NCBI RefSeq assembly: GCF_000761545.1 | Contig: NZ_JPMY01000037.1 | Coordinates: 62,001 to 126,000, forward strand | From: Pseudomonas sp. ML96 | Lineage (GTDB): Bacteria; Pseudomonadota; Gammaproteobacteria; Pseudomonadales; Pseudomonadaceae | Direction: 5' to 3' | Length of the DNA stretch: 64,000 nt | In this document: positions 18,801 to 27,062 of the stretch, in pieces | Layout of the letters: each line of letters starts with the position of its first letter | Position numbering within the stretch: position 1 is the stretch's first letter | The notes under the pieces: model-generated | What the model was told of the DNA's origin: nothing | The model's database searches: none | Seen by the model: only the letters and a program-made list of their open reading frames with translations | Made by a program: the position numbers and the translations under genes

Positions 18801-20787
18801 AGGCCGGGTCGGCAGCGCTCTGCGAACGGATCGCGGTGGGCAGGGTGACGACCTTGCCCTGGCGCTGGATCGGCGCCGGGCGGCGCAGAACGCGGAGCAT
18901 CTCGTTGGCCTGGGCCAGCTGGGTCTCCAGCTGGGCGGTATAGCCGGCTAGTTGCTGGCCGCGCTGGCGCGCCTGCTGAGTCTCCTGGGCCAGGGCCTTG
19001 AGGCGCAGCATATGGGTCTCGAGCATCTGCTTGTGTTCGAGGGTGTGCTGCATCAGCGGCATCAGCGCATCGTTGGCCCACTGCTCGGCCTCGCCGCGCA
19101 GGCGCTGGTGCAGGCCGAGCACTTCCTGCACCAGGGTGGCGAAGAAGCGTTTGGTCAGGCTGCGCTGCTCGGTGAGCAGGGTCTTGAGTTGCAGGCGGAA
19201 GCGGTCGGCTTTGCCGCGCAGCTGCTTGAGTTCGCGTTGGTAGCGCTGGCTGTTGAACTGTGGCGCGTCGACGCCGTGCAGCGGGTTGTCCTCGTTGTGC
19301 CGGCGGTAGATGGCGGCGACCATCTTGTTGGCCATCTCGGCCTCGTGGGCGAGGTTGCCGAGGTCGTTCTCCACGTTGCGGAAGAACTGCACGATGGCCT
19401 GGTTGATGCCCAGGGTCGTCCAGCTGCCGGCCAGGCCCTGACGTACCTGGGCCAGGTGCTGTTCCAGGCGCTCCGGGAGTACCGCTGCGCGCAGCAGGTC
19501 ACCCTGGCGGCGCAGCAGGCGCTGGTTGGTCTTCAGGCCGAGCAGGCGCTTGTGGTGCTGGCTGTGGTCTTCCTTGGTCTTGGCGGTCAGCTCGAACAGC
19601 AGCTGGCCATTGTCGCTCTGGTGGTTGTTGAGCAGCTCCTGCTGCTCGCGCACCTTGTCCAGGCGCAGGCTGAGCACGTGCTGGCTGTTGTTGAGCAGGG
19701 CCAGCACCTGGTTGACCACGCGCTCCTCGAGCAGGCGCTCCTTCTGCGCGACGATGCGCTCGCACAGCAGCTGCTCCAGGTTGGCCAGCTGGCTGCGCGC
19801 GAGCAGCTCCTCGTCCTTGCGCACCTTGGCGATCAGCGCCTGCTTGGCCGACAGCGGCAGCACGTTGCTGGCGGGGATGCCGAGTTGCTTGGCGGTGCTG
19901 TTCTGCACCAGGCCGATGGCCTTGTTGACGTATTCATCACCGGCCAGGTCGTCCCACAGCACGTCGATCTTGTTCAGTACGGCGAACAGGCTGGCCTGGG
20001 TGTCTTCGTCGAGCTGGCGGATGTGCTCCTTCCAGATCGTCATGTCGCTGGCGGTGACACCGGTGTCGGCGGCCAGCAGGAAGATGATCGCCTGGGCGCT
20101 GGGCAGCATCGACAGGGTCAGCTCCGGCTCGCTGCCGAGGGCGTTGAGGCCGGGGGTATCGAGAATGCGCAGGCCCTGGCGCAGCAGCGGGTGGTCGAAG
20201 TTGACCATGGCATGGCGCCAGGCCGGCACCAGCACCTGGCCGGGCTTGCCGGCCGGCTCCAGCATCTCGGGCAGGAAGCCGAGCTGGATCGCCTGCTCCA
20301 CTGCCATCGGCTTGGTCTTGGCCACCTGGGCGAAGGCCAGGGCCATGTTGTCCGGGTCGGTGGCGTCGAGAGGGATGTTCACCCAGTGCCGCGGGATACG
20401 CTTGAACTGCGCGACGCTGGCGTCGGCCATGCGCGTCTCGATCGGCAGCAGGCGGATGTAGGAGCGTTCCGAGCGCGGGTCGAAGAACAGTTCGGTGGGG
20501 CACATGGTGGTGCGCCCGGCGTGCGACGGCAGCATGCGCTGGCCGTATTCGGAGAAGAACAGGCTGTTGATCAGCTCGGTCTTGCCACGGGAGAACTCGC
20601 CGACGAAGGCCAGGGTGATGTGGTCGGTACGCAGGATGCGCAGGGCACGCTCCAGGCGCGCGTCCATGGCGTCCGAGCCGAGCCGGTTGTGCGCCAGCCA
20701 GCTGCGATAGCGCGTGATCTCGCGCATCAGCTCGCGTTTCCAGGCGACGTAGGCATCCACCTGCTGGCTGAGACGTTCCATGCTCAT
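18799..20787 (-). CDS. Dynamin-like large GTPase
   Basis: 662 residues. GTPase motifs are complete: P-loop GEFSRGKT (63-70), switch I Thr in GRTTMCPTEL, G3 DTPGLNALG (210-218) and G4 NKID (272-275). The rest is long helical (about 350-640) with coiled-coil character (LRGKADRFRLQLKTLLTEQR; LAQETQQARQRGQQLAG), as in bacterial dynamin-like proteins. No membrane helix is evident. Such proteins bind and remodel membranes or, like E. coli CrfC, affect chromosome partition. The stop TAG lies at the end of a palindromic element. In P. aeruginosa I do not recall this gene between metX and the DUF167 gene, so it may be a lineage-specific insertion. Start MSMERL or MERL; the function is not proven. Confidence 0.85.
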   Translation of the reverse strand: MSMERLSQQVDAYVAWKRELMREITRYRSWLAHNRLGSDAMDARLERALRILRTDHITLAFVGEFSRGKTELINSLFFSEYGQRMLPSHAGRTTMCPTELFFDPRSERSYIRLLPIETRMADASVAQFKRIPRHWVNIPLDATDPDNMALAFAQVAKTKPMAVEQAIQLGFLPEMLEPAGKPGQVLVPAWRHAMVNFDHPLLRQGLRILDTPGLNALGSEPELTLSMLPSAQAIIFLLAADTGVTASDMTIWKEHIRQLDEDTQASLFAVLNKIDVLWDDLAGDEYVNKAIGLVQNSTAKQLGIPASNVLPLSAKQALIAKVRKDEELLARSQLANLEQLLCERIVAQKERLLEERVVNQVLALLNNSQHVLSLRLDKVREQQELLNNHQSDNGQLLFELTAKTKEDHSQHHKRLLGLKTNQRLLRRQGDLLRAAVLPERLEQHLAQVRQGLAGSWTTLGINQAIVQFFRNVENDLGNLAHEAEMANKMVAAIYRRHNEDNPLHGVDAPQFNSQRYQRELKQLRGKADRFRLQLKTLLTEQRSLTKRFFATLVQEVLGLHQRLRGEAEQWANDALMPLMQHTLEHKQMLETHMLRLKALAQETQQARQRGQQLAGYTAQLETQLAQANEMLRVLRRPAPIQRQGKVVTLPTAIRSQSAADPA

Positions 20788-20902
20788 CCGGTTACTCCTG
20801 CTTCGACAAACGGTGGGTGGCGCGCAACGGCGGAATTGCCCGCGGCTTTGCCGGAGATGGCCGCATTATGCGATGGCTAACGCCGGCGTCAATTGGCCCG
20901 CT

Positions 20903-21223
20903 TCACAACTTGCGCTCGAAGGTCGCGCCAGGCGACCGGGCGGTCATTCCCGGCAGGTCCGGTAATTGTCGTGGGGCGCGGATGCGCACGCGCTTCTGCC
21001 GGTTCAGCTCGCCACTCTCCAGGCTGACCTGGCTCTTGGCGACGCCGAAGGCGCCGGCGAGAAAGACCAGCAGCTGGGCGTTGGCCTTGCCTTCCACGGG
21101 CGGTGCGGTAAGGCGGATCTTCAGGCGTTCGCCGTGCAGCCCGGCGAACTCATCCTTGCTCGCCTTGGGCTGCAGATGGCAGTCGATGATCAGGTCGTCG
21201 CCATCCCAGCGGAACCAGCCCAC
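20903..21223 (-). CDS. yggU: DUF167 (YggU) family protein
   Basis: 106 residues from a GTG start one base after the yggT stop (TGA-A-GTG), so the two are coupled. The DUF167 core is recognisable: LQPKASKDEFAGLHGERLKIRLTAPPVEGKANAQLLVFLA. Members are small conserved proteins of unknown function, nearly always next to yggT. The C-terminus is slightly longer than the E. coli protein (tail PGMTARSPGATFERKL). Confidence 0.88.
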   Translation of the reverse strand: MGWFRWDGDDLIIDCHLQPKASKDEFAGLHGERLKIRLTAPPVEGKANAQLLVFLAGAFGVAKSQVSLESGELNRQKRVRIRAPRQLPDLPGMTARSPGATFERKL

Positions 21224-21224
21224 T

Positions 21225-21818
21225 TCAGATGAAGGGGCTGAGCACGGCCGGCATGCCGCTCATGGCGGCCAGGTTGCCAATCACGAAGCGGTCGATCAGG
21301 TGCAGGGCCATGAAGGCGAAGATCGGCGAGATGTCCAGGCCGCCGAGGTTCGGCAGCAGCTTGCGGAACGGTGCCAGCAGCGGCTCGCAGATCTGGTTCA
21401 CCAGCTGCGCGCCGGGGTTGTAGCTGCCGGGAGCGACCCAGGACAGGATCACGCTGATGATCATGGCAAAGAAGAAGATCTTCAGGAACAGCGAGGTGAC
21501 CGAGATGATCGCCCACACCAGCAGCTGCAGGCCGAAGCCGGCGGGGTTGGCGCCGGCGATCAGCACGATCACCACCATCAGTACCAGCTGCACCAGGATC
21601 GCCAGCATCAGCGAGGCCAGGTCGAGGCCGCCGAAGCCAGGAATGATGCGGCGCAGCGGCTTGAGCAGCGGCTGGGTGGCCTTGACCGTGAACTGGCTGA
21701 GCGGGTTGTAGAAGTCGGCGCGTACCAGTTGCAGGATGAAGCGCAGCAGCACGATCAGCAGGTACAGGCTGCCGAGGGTCTGGATGATGTAGATGAGGGC
21801 TTCGGCTAGTCCGGACAT
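21225..21818 (-). CDS. yggT: YggT family membrane protein
   Basis: 197 residues containing two YggT repeats, each with a pair of membrane helices (SLYLLIVLLRFILQLV; ILVQLVLMVVIVLIAG; LKIFFFAMIISVILSW; IFAFMALHLIDRFVIG) and the repeated pattern NPL..F / PLL.P.R..IPGFGGLDL. It is an integral membrane protein of unclear role, linked in other bacteria to osmotic tolerance and in cyanobacteria to thylakoid or nucleoid organisation. It lies 9 bases downstream of proC and one base ahead of the DUF167 gene, the classical yggS-proC-yggT-yggU arrangement. Confidence 0.92.
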   Translation of the reverse strand: MSGLAEALIYIIQTLGSLYLLIVLLRFILQLVRADFYNPLSQFTVKATQPLLKPLRRIIPGFGGLDLASLMLAILVQLVLMVVIVLIAGANPAGFGLQLLVWAIISVTSLFLKIFFFAMIISVILSWVAPGSYNPGAQLVNQICEPLLAPFRKLLPNLGGLDISPIFAFMALHLIDRFVIGNLAAMSGMPAVLSPFI

Positions 21819-21827
21819 GGAGGTTCC

Positions 21828-22646
21828 TTATTTACCCAGTTGTTCGGCGAGTTCAGCGGAGCGCTTGGCAGCGGCGTCCAGGGCATGCTGGACCAGGGCC
21901 TCGAAGCCGCCGGCCTGGAAGCTCTTGATCGCCGCCTCGGTGGTGCCGTTGGGCGAGGTGACGCGGCGGCGCAGTTCGGCGGCGTCGACATCGCTCTCGG
22001 TGGCCATGCGCGCGGCGCCCAGCGCGGTGTGCAGGGTCAGCTGGGCGGCGGTTTCGCGCGGCAGGCCGAGTTTCTCGCCGGCGGCGGTCATCGCCTCGAT
22101 CAGCAGGAAGAAGTAGGCCGGGCCACTGCCGGAGACGGCAGTGACGGCATCGATCAGTTGCTCCTCGTCCAGCCACAGAGCCAGGCCGACGGCGCCGAGC
22201 AGCTGCTCCGCCTGCTGACGCTGGGCGGCGCTGACCTGGGCGTTGGCGTACAGGCCGCTGACGCCCTGGCGCAGGAGCGCCGGGGTGTTGGGCATGCAGC
22301 GCACGATGGCCAGGTCGCCGAGCCAGGCGCTCAGGCTGGCGCAGGGGATGCCGGCGGCGATGGAAACGATCAATTGGCCGGGACGCAGGCTGCTCGCCAG
22401 GTCCTGGCACACGGCCTTCATCACCTGTGGCTTGACCGCCAGCACGATCACCTCGGCATTGGCGACGGCCTCGGCGTTGTGCTCGACCAGCTGGATGCCG
22501 TGCTCGGCGGCGACCCGGGTGCGCTGTTCGGCATTCGGCTCGCTGGCGCGGATATGGCCGGCCGGGATGCCCTGGGCGAGCAGGCCGCCGATCAGGCTGG
22601 CCGCCATGTTGCCAGCGCCGATGAAGGCGATGCGGGGGTGACTCAT
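21828..22646 (-). CDS. proC: Pyrroline-5-carboxylate reductase
   Basis: 272 residues. The Rossmann NADPH site is FIGAGNMAASLIGGLL, followed by AVKPQVM and the family signature AVSGSGPAYFFLLIEAMTAAGEKLGL with the C-terminal helices. It performs the last step of proline synthesis, reducing pyrroline-5-carboxylate. It sits in the yggS-proC-yggT-yggU cluster, 33 bases downstream of yggS. Confidence 0.95.
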   Translation of the reverse strand: MSHPRIAFIGAGNMAASLIGGLLAQGIPAGHIRASEPNAEQRTRVAAEHGIQLVEHNAEAVANAEVIVLAVKPQVMKAVCQDLASSLRPGQLIVSIAAGIPCASLSAWLGDLAIVRCMPNTPALLRQGVSGLYANAQVSAAQRQQAEQLLGAVGLALWLDEEQLIDAVTAVSGSGPAYFFLLIEAMTAAGEKLGLPRETAAQLTLHTALGAARMATESDVDAAELRRRVTSPNGTTEAAIKSFQAGGFEALVQHALDAAAKRSAELAEQLGK

Positions 22647-22679
22647 CTTGCGTCCTTCCTTAATAAATGGGGCGTGCCG

Positions 22680-23369
22680 TTAAAGGGGCGAGCCATAGTC
22701 GCGGGCGCCGAACAGTGCGGTGCCGATGCGTACCCAGGTGGCGCCCTCGGCGATGGCGGCCTCCAGGTCCTGGCTCATGCCCATGGACAGGGTATCGAGG
22801 TCCAGATTCAGGCTGTCGCGCAGCTGGCGCAGGCGAGCCAGTGGCGCGTGCTGGGCCTGAGCATCGTCGGTCGGCTCGGGGATTGTCATCAATCCGCGCA
22901 GGCGCAACCCGGGCAGTTGTGTAACCGCCTGTGCCAGGCCCTGTAGCTCCTCCGGCGTGCAGCCGGACTTGCTGGCTTCGCCGCTGACGTTGACCTGCAG
23001 GCAGACGTTCAGCGGCGGCAGATGCGCAGGGCGTTGTTCGGACAGGCGCTGGGCGACTTTCAGGCGATCCACCGAGTGCACCCAGTGGAAGTGCTCGGCG
23101 ATCGGCTTGGTCTTGTTCGACTGGATGGGCCCGATGAAGTGCCAGACCAGGTCCAGGTCGGCCAGTTCTGCCTGCTTGGCCAGGGCCTCCTGCAGGTAGT
23201 TCTCGCCGAAGTCGCGCTGGCCGCATGCGCTGGCCTCGCGCACTGCGGCGGCGGGTTTGGTCTTGCTCACGGCGAGCAGGCCAACCGCCTCGGAATCGCG
23301 CTGCGAGGCTTGCGCCGCCTCACGGATACGCTCGCGAACCTTTGCAATATTCTCTGCTATCGTGGACAT
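22680..23369 (-). CDS. yggS: YggS/PLPBP, pyridoxal phosphate homeostasis protein
   Basis: 229 residues with an alanine-racemase-like single barrel. The PLP lysine is in LLAVSKTKP (near residue 36); other conserved stretches are DFGENYLQEA, WHFIGPIQSNK, VNVSGEASKSG and LRGLMTIPEP. It binds PLP without known enzymatic activity and balances vitamin B6 and amino-acid pools. It is the first gene of the yggS-proC-yggT-yggU run and divergent from pilT, with a 72-base shared upstream region. The yggS-pilT neighbourship is conserved in pseudomonads. Confidence 0.94.
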   Translation of the reverse strand: MSTIAENIAKVRERIREAAQASQRDSEAVGLLAVSKTKPAAAVREASACGQRDFGENYLQEALAKQAELADLDLVWHFIGPIQSNKTKPIAEHFHWVHSVDRLKVAQRLSEQRPAHLPPLNVCLQVNVSGEASKSGCTPEELQGLAQAVTQLPGLRLRGLMTIPEPTDDAQAQHAPLARLRQLRDSLNLDLDTLSMGMSQDLEAAIAEGATWVRIGTALFGARDYGSPL

Positions 23370-23441
23370 TACTCGCGCTCTATAGCCCGCCCGTCAGGGG
23401 TCTGCGGCATTCTACCCGCTTGCATTGGATTGGGGAGTCCC

Positions 23442-24476
23442 ATGGATATTACCGAGCTGCTTGCCTTCAGTGCCAAGCAAGGCGCGTCGGACCTGCACCT
23501 CTCGGCGGGTCTGCCGCCGATGATTCGTGTCGATGGCGATGTACGGCGGATCAACCTGCCGGCAATGGACCACAAGCAGGTCCACGCGCTGATCTACGAC
23601 ATCATGAACGACAAGCAGCGCAAGGATTACGAGGAGTTCCTCGAAACCGACTTCTCCTTCGAAGTGCCAGGTGTGGCGCGCTTCCGGGTCAACGCCTTCA
23701 ACCAGAACCGCGGCGCCGGCGCCGTGTTCCGGACCATTCCCTCCAAGGTCCTGAGCATGGAAGATTTGGGCATGGGCGAGATTTTCAAGAAGATCTCGGA
23801 TGTACCGCGCGGCCTGGTATTGGTGACCGGCCCGACCGGTTCGGGCAAGTCGACCACCCTGGCGGCGATGCTCGACTACATCAATAACAACAAATACCAC
23901 CACATTCTCACCGTCGAAGACCCGATCGAATTCGTTCACGAGTCGAAGAAGTGCCTGGTCAACCAGCGTGAGGTGCACCGCGACACCCACGGCTTCACCG
24001 AGGCGCTGCGTTCGGCCCTGCGGGAAGACCCGGACATCATCCTGGTGGGTGAGATGCGTGACCTGGAGACCATCCGCCTGGCGCTGACCGCCGCGGAAAC
24101 CGGTCACCTGGTGTTCGGCACCCTGCACACCACCTCCGCCGCCAAGACCATCGACCGGGTGGTCGACGTGTTCCCGGCCGAGGAGAAATCCATGGTTCGC
24201 TCCATGCTCTCCGAGTCGCTGCAGGCGGTGATCTCGCAGACGCTGCTGAAGAAGATCGGCGGCGGCCGGGTGGCGGCCCACGAGATCATGATCGGCACCC
24301 CGGCGATCCGTAACCTGATCCGTGAGGACAAGGTGGCGCAGATGTACTCGGCGATCCAGACCGGTGGCGCGCTGGGCATGCAGACCCTCGACGCCTGTCT
24401 GAAGAACCTGCTGGCCAAGGGCCTGGTCAACCGCGACGCGGCCCGCGAGAAGGCCAAGACGCCGGAAAACTTCTAA
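23442..24476 (+). CDS. pilT: PilT, type IV pilus retraction ATPase
   Basis: 344 residues from ATG 23442, exactly the usual PilT length; the longer open frame to the left overlaps yggS and is discarded. It has the N-terminal PAS-like domain (MDITELLAFSAKQGASDLHLS), Walker A GPTGSGKSTTLAAM, Asp box, Walker B DIILVGEMRDLETIRLAL and the retraction-specific AIRNLIRE motif (in GTPAIRNLIREDK). The hexameric ATPase depolymerises pilin to retract the fibre, powering twitching motility. It is in an operon with pilU 57 bases downstream. Confidence 0.97.
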   Translation: MDITELLAFSAKQGASDLHLSAGLPPMIRVDGDVRRINLPAMDHKQVHALIYDIMNDKQRKDYEEFLETDFSFEVPGVARFRVNAFNQNRGAGAVFRTIPSKVLSMEDLGMGEIFKKISDVPRGLVLVTGPTGSGKSTTLAAMLDYINNNKYHHILTVEDPIEFVHESKKCLVNQREVHRDTHGFTEALRSALREDPDIILVGEMRDLETIRLALTAAETGHLVFGTLHTTSAAKTIDRVVDVFPAEEKSMVRSMLSESLQAVISQTLLKKIGGGRVAAHEIMIGTPAIRNLIREDKVAQMYSAIQTGGALGMQTLDACLKNLLAKGLVNRDAAREKAKTPENF

Positions 24477-24533
24477 CAATAATGACGTCGCCGCGCCTGC
24501 GGCGGCCGTACACGAGAAATACGGGCGGGAAAG

Positions 24534-25679
24534 ATGGAATTTGAAAAGCTGCTGCGTCTGATGGTGGAGAAGGGCGGGTCCGACTTGTTCATCACCGCGG
24601 GCGTGCCCCCTTCGATGAAGGTCAATGGCAAGATCATGCCGGTGACCAAGAACCCCATGTCGCCGGAGCAGACCCGCGAGACGGTGCACTCGGTGATGAA
24701 CGAGCAGCAGCGCCGCGAGTTCGCCGAGAACCACGAGTGCAACTTCGCCATCAGTGCCCGTGGCGTCGGTCGTTTCCGCGTCAGCGCCTTCTACCAGCGC
24801 AACCTGGCCGGCATGGTGCTGCGTCGCATCGAGACCAATATCCCGACCATCGATGACCTCAAACTGCCGGATGTACTGAAGAAGCTGGCGCTGACCAAGC
24901 GCGGCCTGGTGCTGTTCGTCGGCGCCACCGGTACCGGTAAGTCCACCTCGCTGGCGGCGATGATCGGTTACCGCAACAAGAACACCAGCGGCCACATCAT
25001 CTCCATCGAAGACCCGATCGAGTACATTCACCAGCACCAGAACTGCATCGTCACCCAGCGCGAGGTCGGTATCGACACCGAGTCCTTCGAAGTGGCGCTG
25101 AAGAACACCCTGCGCCAGGCGCCGGACGTGATCCTCATCGGTGAGGTACGGACCCGCGAGACCATGGACCATGCCGTGGCCTTCGCCGAGACCGGTCACC
25201 TGTGCCTGGCCACCCTGCACGCCAACAACGCCAACCAGGCTCTGGACCGCATCATCAACTTCTTCCCGCCGGATCGGCAGAACCAGGTGTGGATGGACCT
25301 GTCGCTCAACCTCAAGGCTATCGTCGCCCAGCAGCTGGTGCCGACGCCGGATGGCAAGGGGCGTCGCGCGGTGATCGAGGTGTTGATCAATACCCCGCTG
25401 GCCGCCGACCTGATCCGCAAGGGCGAGGTGCACGAGCTCAAGGGCCTGATGAAACGCTCCACCGAGCTGGGCATGCAGACCTTCGACCAGGCCCTGTACA
25501 ACCTCTACACCCAGGGCGAGATCACCTACGAAGATGCGCTGCTCTACGCCGACTCGGCCAACGACCTGCGCCTGATGATTAAGCTCGGCTCGGAGACCGA
25601 TGGCGAGCACCTGACCCAGATGACCGAAGGGCTGAGCCTGGAAGTCAGCGAAGAGGACCCAGGCCGGCGCTTCCGCTGA
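24534..25679 (+). CDS. pilU: PilU, PilT-dependent retraction ATPase
   Basis: 381-residue PilT paralogue: MEFEKLLRLMVEKGGSDLFITAG, Walker A GATGTGKSTSLAAM, Walker B DVILIGEVRTRETMDHA, His box FAETGHLCLATLHANN, and a C-terminal extension beyond PilT (LTQMTEGLSLEVSEEDPGRRF). PilU supplies extra force to retraction together with PilT. The intergenic region is short with no terminator, so pilTU are co-transcribed. It ends exactly one base before the stop codon of the convergent UdgX-type gene. Confidence 0.96.
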   Translation: MEFEKLLRLMVEKGGSDLFITAGVPPSMKVNGKIMPVTKNPMSPEQTRETVHSVMNEQQRREFAENHECNFAISARGVGRFRVSAFYQRNLAGMVLRRIETNIPTIDDLKLPDVLKKLALTKRGLVLFVGATGTGKSTSLAAMIGYRNKNTSGHIISIEDPIEYIHQHQNCIVTQREVGIDTESFEVALKNTLRQAPDVILIGEVRTRETMDHAVAFAETGHLCLATLHANNANQALDRIINFFPPDRQNQVWMDLSLNLKAIVAQQLVPTPDGKGRRAVIEVLINTPLAADLIRKGEVHELKGLMKRSTELGMQTFDQALYNLYTQGEITYEDALLYADSANDLRLMIKLGSETDGEHLTQMTEGLSLEVSEEDPGRRFR

Positions 25680-27062
25680 TCAGGCGCCTATCCCGCACAG
25701 GCGCCTTGCTTGCCTCAGCGAGAGCACCAGGGCGTCGTAGGCCCATTGGCGCCCTGCGGGATGATTCCATAACAGCTCGCTAGGATGGTCGCCCACCAAC
25801 ACTCGCCGCCCGGCCTGATCCTCCACCAGGCGGCCATACAGCTTGTCGAACTCGCAGTTGTCTCCCAACAGTGCCTGTGCCGCGGTTTTCCCGAGCGCAA
25901 GGATTGCCTTGGGCTGCACCCGATCCAACTCGGCCTGCAGGCAGGGGCGGCAGTTCGATACTTCCTCGATCGCCGGCATAAGCAGTTGCCGGCGGGCGCG
26001 TGCCTTGATTTCCACCAGTGGATTGAAGTGCTTGACCGCGTACGTCAGGTAGGCCTGGCTGCGGTCCAGCCCGGCTTCCTGCAGCGCTTGATCCAGAAGT
26101 CGCCCCGCTGCACCTCCGAAAGGCCGGGCGCCTGGTTGACCGGCCAGCAGCACCAGTCCTCTCAATTCTTCTGAAATGGCTTGATATCTGTTGCTGTGTC
26201 GGGGGCAGCTCTGGCAGCGTTTGGCGCTGGCCGGCGTAGCGATGGTGCGGCCATGCATGCTGGTGATGGCGGCAAGCTGGCCGTTCGACTGGCCGCCAGC
26301 CCGGGCTTCGCAAATCAGTGCGGGGATCGCCTGGCCTTCGGGAAGGTGTTTCCAGAAGCGTACCGGCAGGTTTCTTTCCAGGCACTCCCGGTTCAATCGC
26401 GTCGGGTTGAAGGTGCTCTTGTAATAGGCGAGCCATAGGCTGTCATCGATCTCTGCGGCGGCTCGAGCGAGCGCCTCCAGCGCCGGTGGACAGGGTGTGC
26501 TGATGCGGATTTCCGTGCCGTCCCAGCAGGCAGCGCCGCCTGGTGTGGCGATCAACCAGGTGCTGTTGCCCATGCGCTGGGCGAAGTGCTCGACCGCCAT
26601 TTGCAGAATGTCGTGGGCCGGCTCGTGCCAGGCAATGAAGGCCGGTCCGGCAGCTTCCGGCATATCGCGAAAGCGCAGGAAGGCGTGCATGTGGTGGACT
26701 TCGCGATGTACGGCTTTGATCCGCCGATGCAGCTGCGAGCCATCTAGGTCACCTGCCAGCATGGCGCTGCGGTCGCCCTGGCAGACGCGCCAGAGAATCC
26801 GGTAGAGCAATGCCCAGCGGTTGTCGTCGCGAAAGCACGCGGCCACTTCCAGCAGGTCTGGTAGCTGGCGGGGGATCGAGAGACTTGCCGGGACCTGCTG
26901 ACATGGCTTGGCCCCATCGTCGTGAAACAGGTCCTGGATGGCATGCGTTTCGCCGACCTCCCAGATCACCGCATGTGGCGGTACGCCTGCCTGCAGCAGT
27001 CTGCGCGCCTCGTCGCGCCAGCCGGCAAAGCTGCCATCGAAGCGGCCGAACTGCATCACCAC
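25680..27062 (-). CDS. DUF4130 - UdgX-like fusion protein with a degenerate UDG domain
   Basis: 460 residues. The N-terminal ~260 residues match DUF4130 (RRIKAVHREVHHMHAFLRF, WHEPAHDILQMAVEHFAQRM, LWLAYYKSTFNPTRLN). The C-terminal part (about 275-460) is a family-4-like uracil-DNA glycosylase domain of UdgX type: CQSC (283-286), AVKHF, NCRPCL, HPSELL. The UdgX hallmarks are missing. The usual GEQPGDQED.G.PF loop is shortened to AGQPGARPF (307-315), and the KRRIH loop that carries the uracil-crosslinking His is KARARRQLLMP (353-363). It overlaps the radical-SAM gene upstream by 7 bases and shares its LexA box. The role is probably in DNA damage; catalysis by the UDG domain is doubtful. Confidence 0.85.
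   Translation of the reverse strand: MVMQFGRFDGSFAGWRDEARRLLQAGVPPHAVIWEVGETHAIQDLFHDDGAKPCQQVPASLSIPRQLPDLLEVAACFRDDNRWALLYRILWRVCQGDRSAMLAGDLDGSQLHRRIKAVHREVHHMHAFLRFRDMPEAAGPAFIAWHEPAHDILQMAVEHFAQRMGNSTWLIATPGGAACWDGTEIRISTPCPPALEALARAAAEIDDSLWLAYYKSTFNPTRLNRECLERNLPVRFWKHLPEGQAIPALICEARAGGQSNGQLAAITSMHGRTIATPASAKRCQSCPRHSNRYQAISEELRGLVLLAGQPGARPFGGAAGRLLDQALQEAGLDRSQAYLTYAVKHFNPLVEIKARARRQLLMPAIEEVSNCRPCLQAELDRVQPKAILALGKTAAQALLGDNCEFDKLYGRLVEDQAGRRVLVGDHPSELLWNHPAGRQWAYDALVLSLRQARRLCGIGA

Noticed and set aside
18952-20880. 642-residue plus-strand frame opposite the dynamin-like gene
   Set aside because: Leucine/glutamine/valine-rich antisense shadow; the minus-strand frame has intact GTPase motifs.
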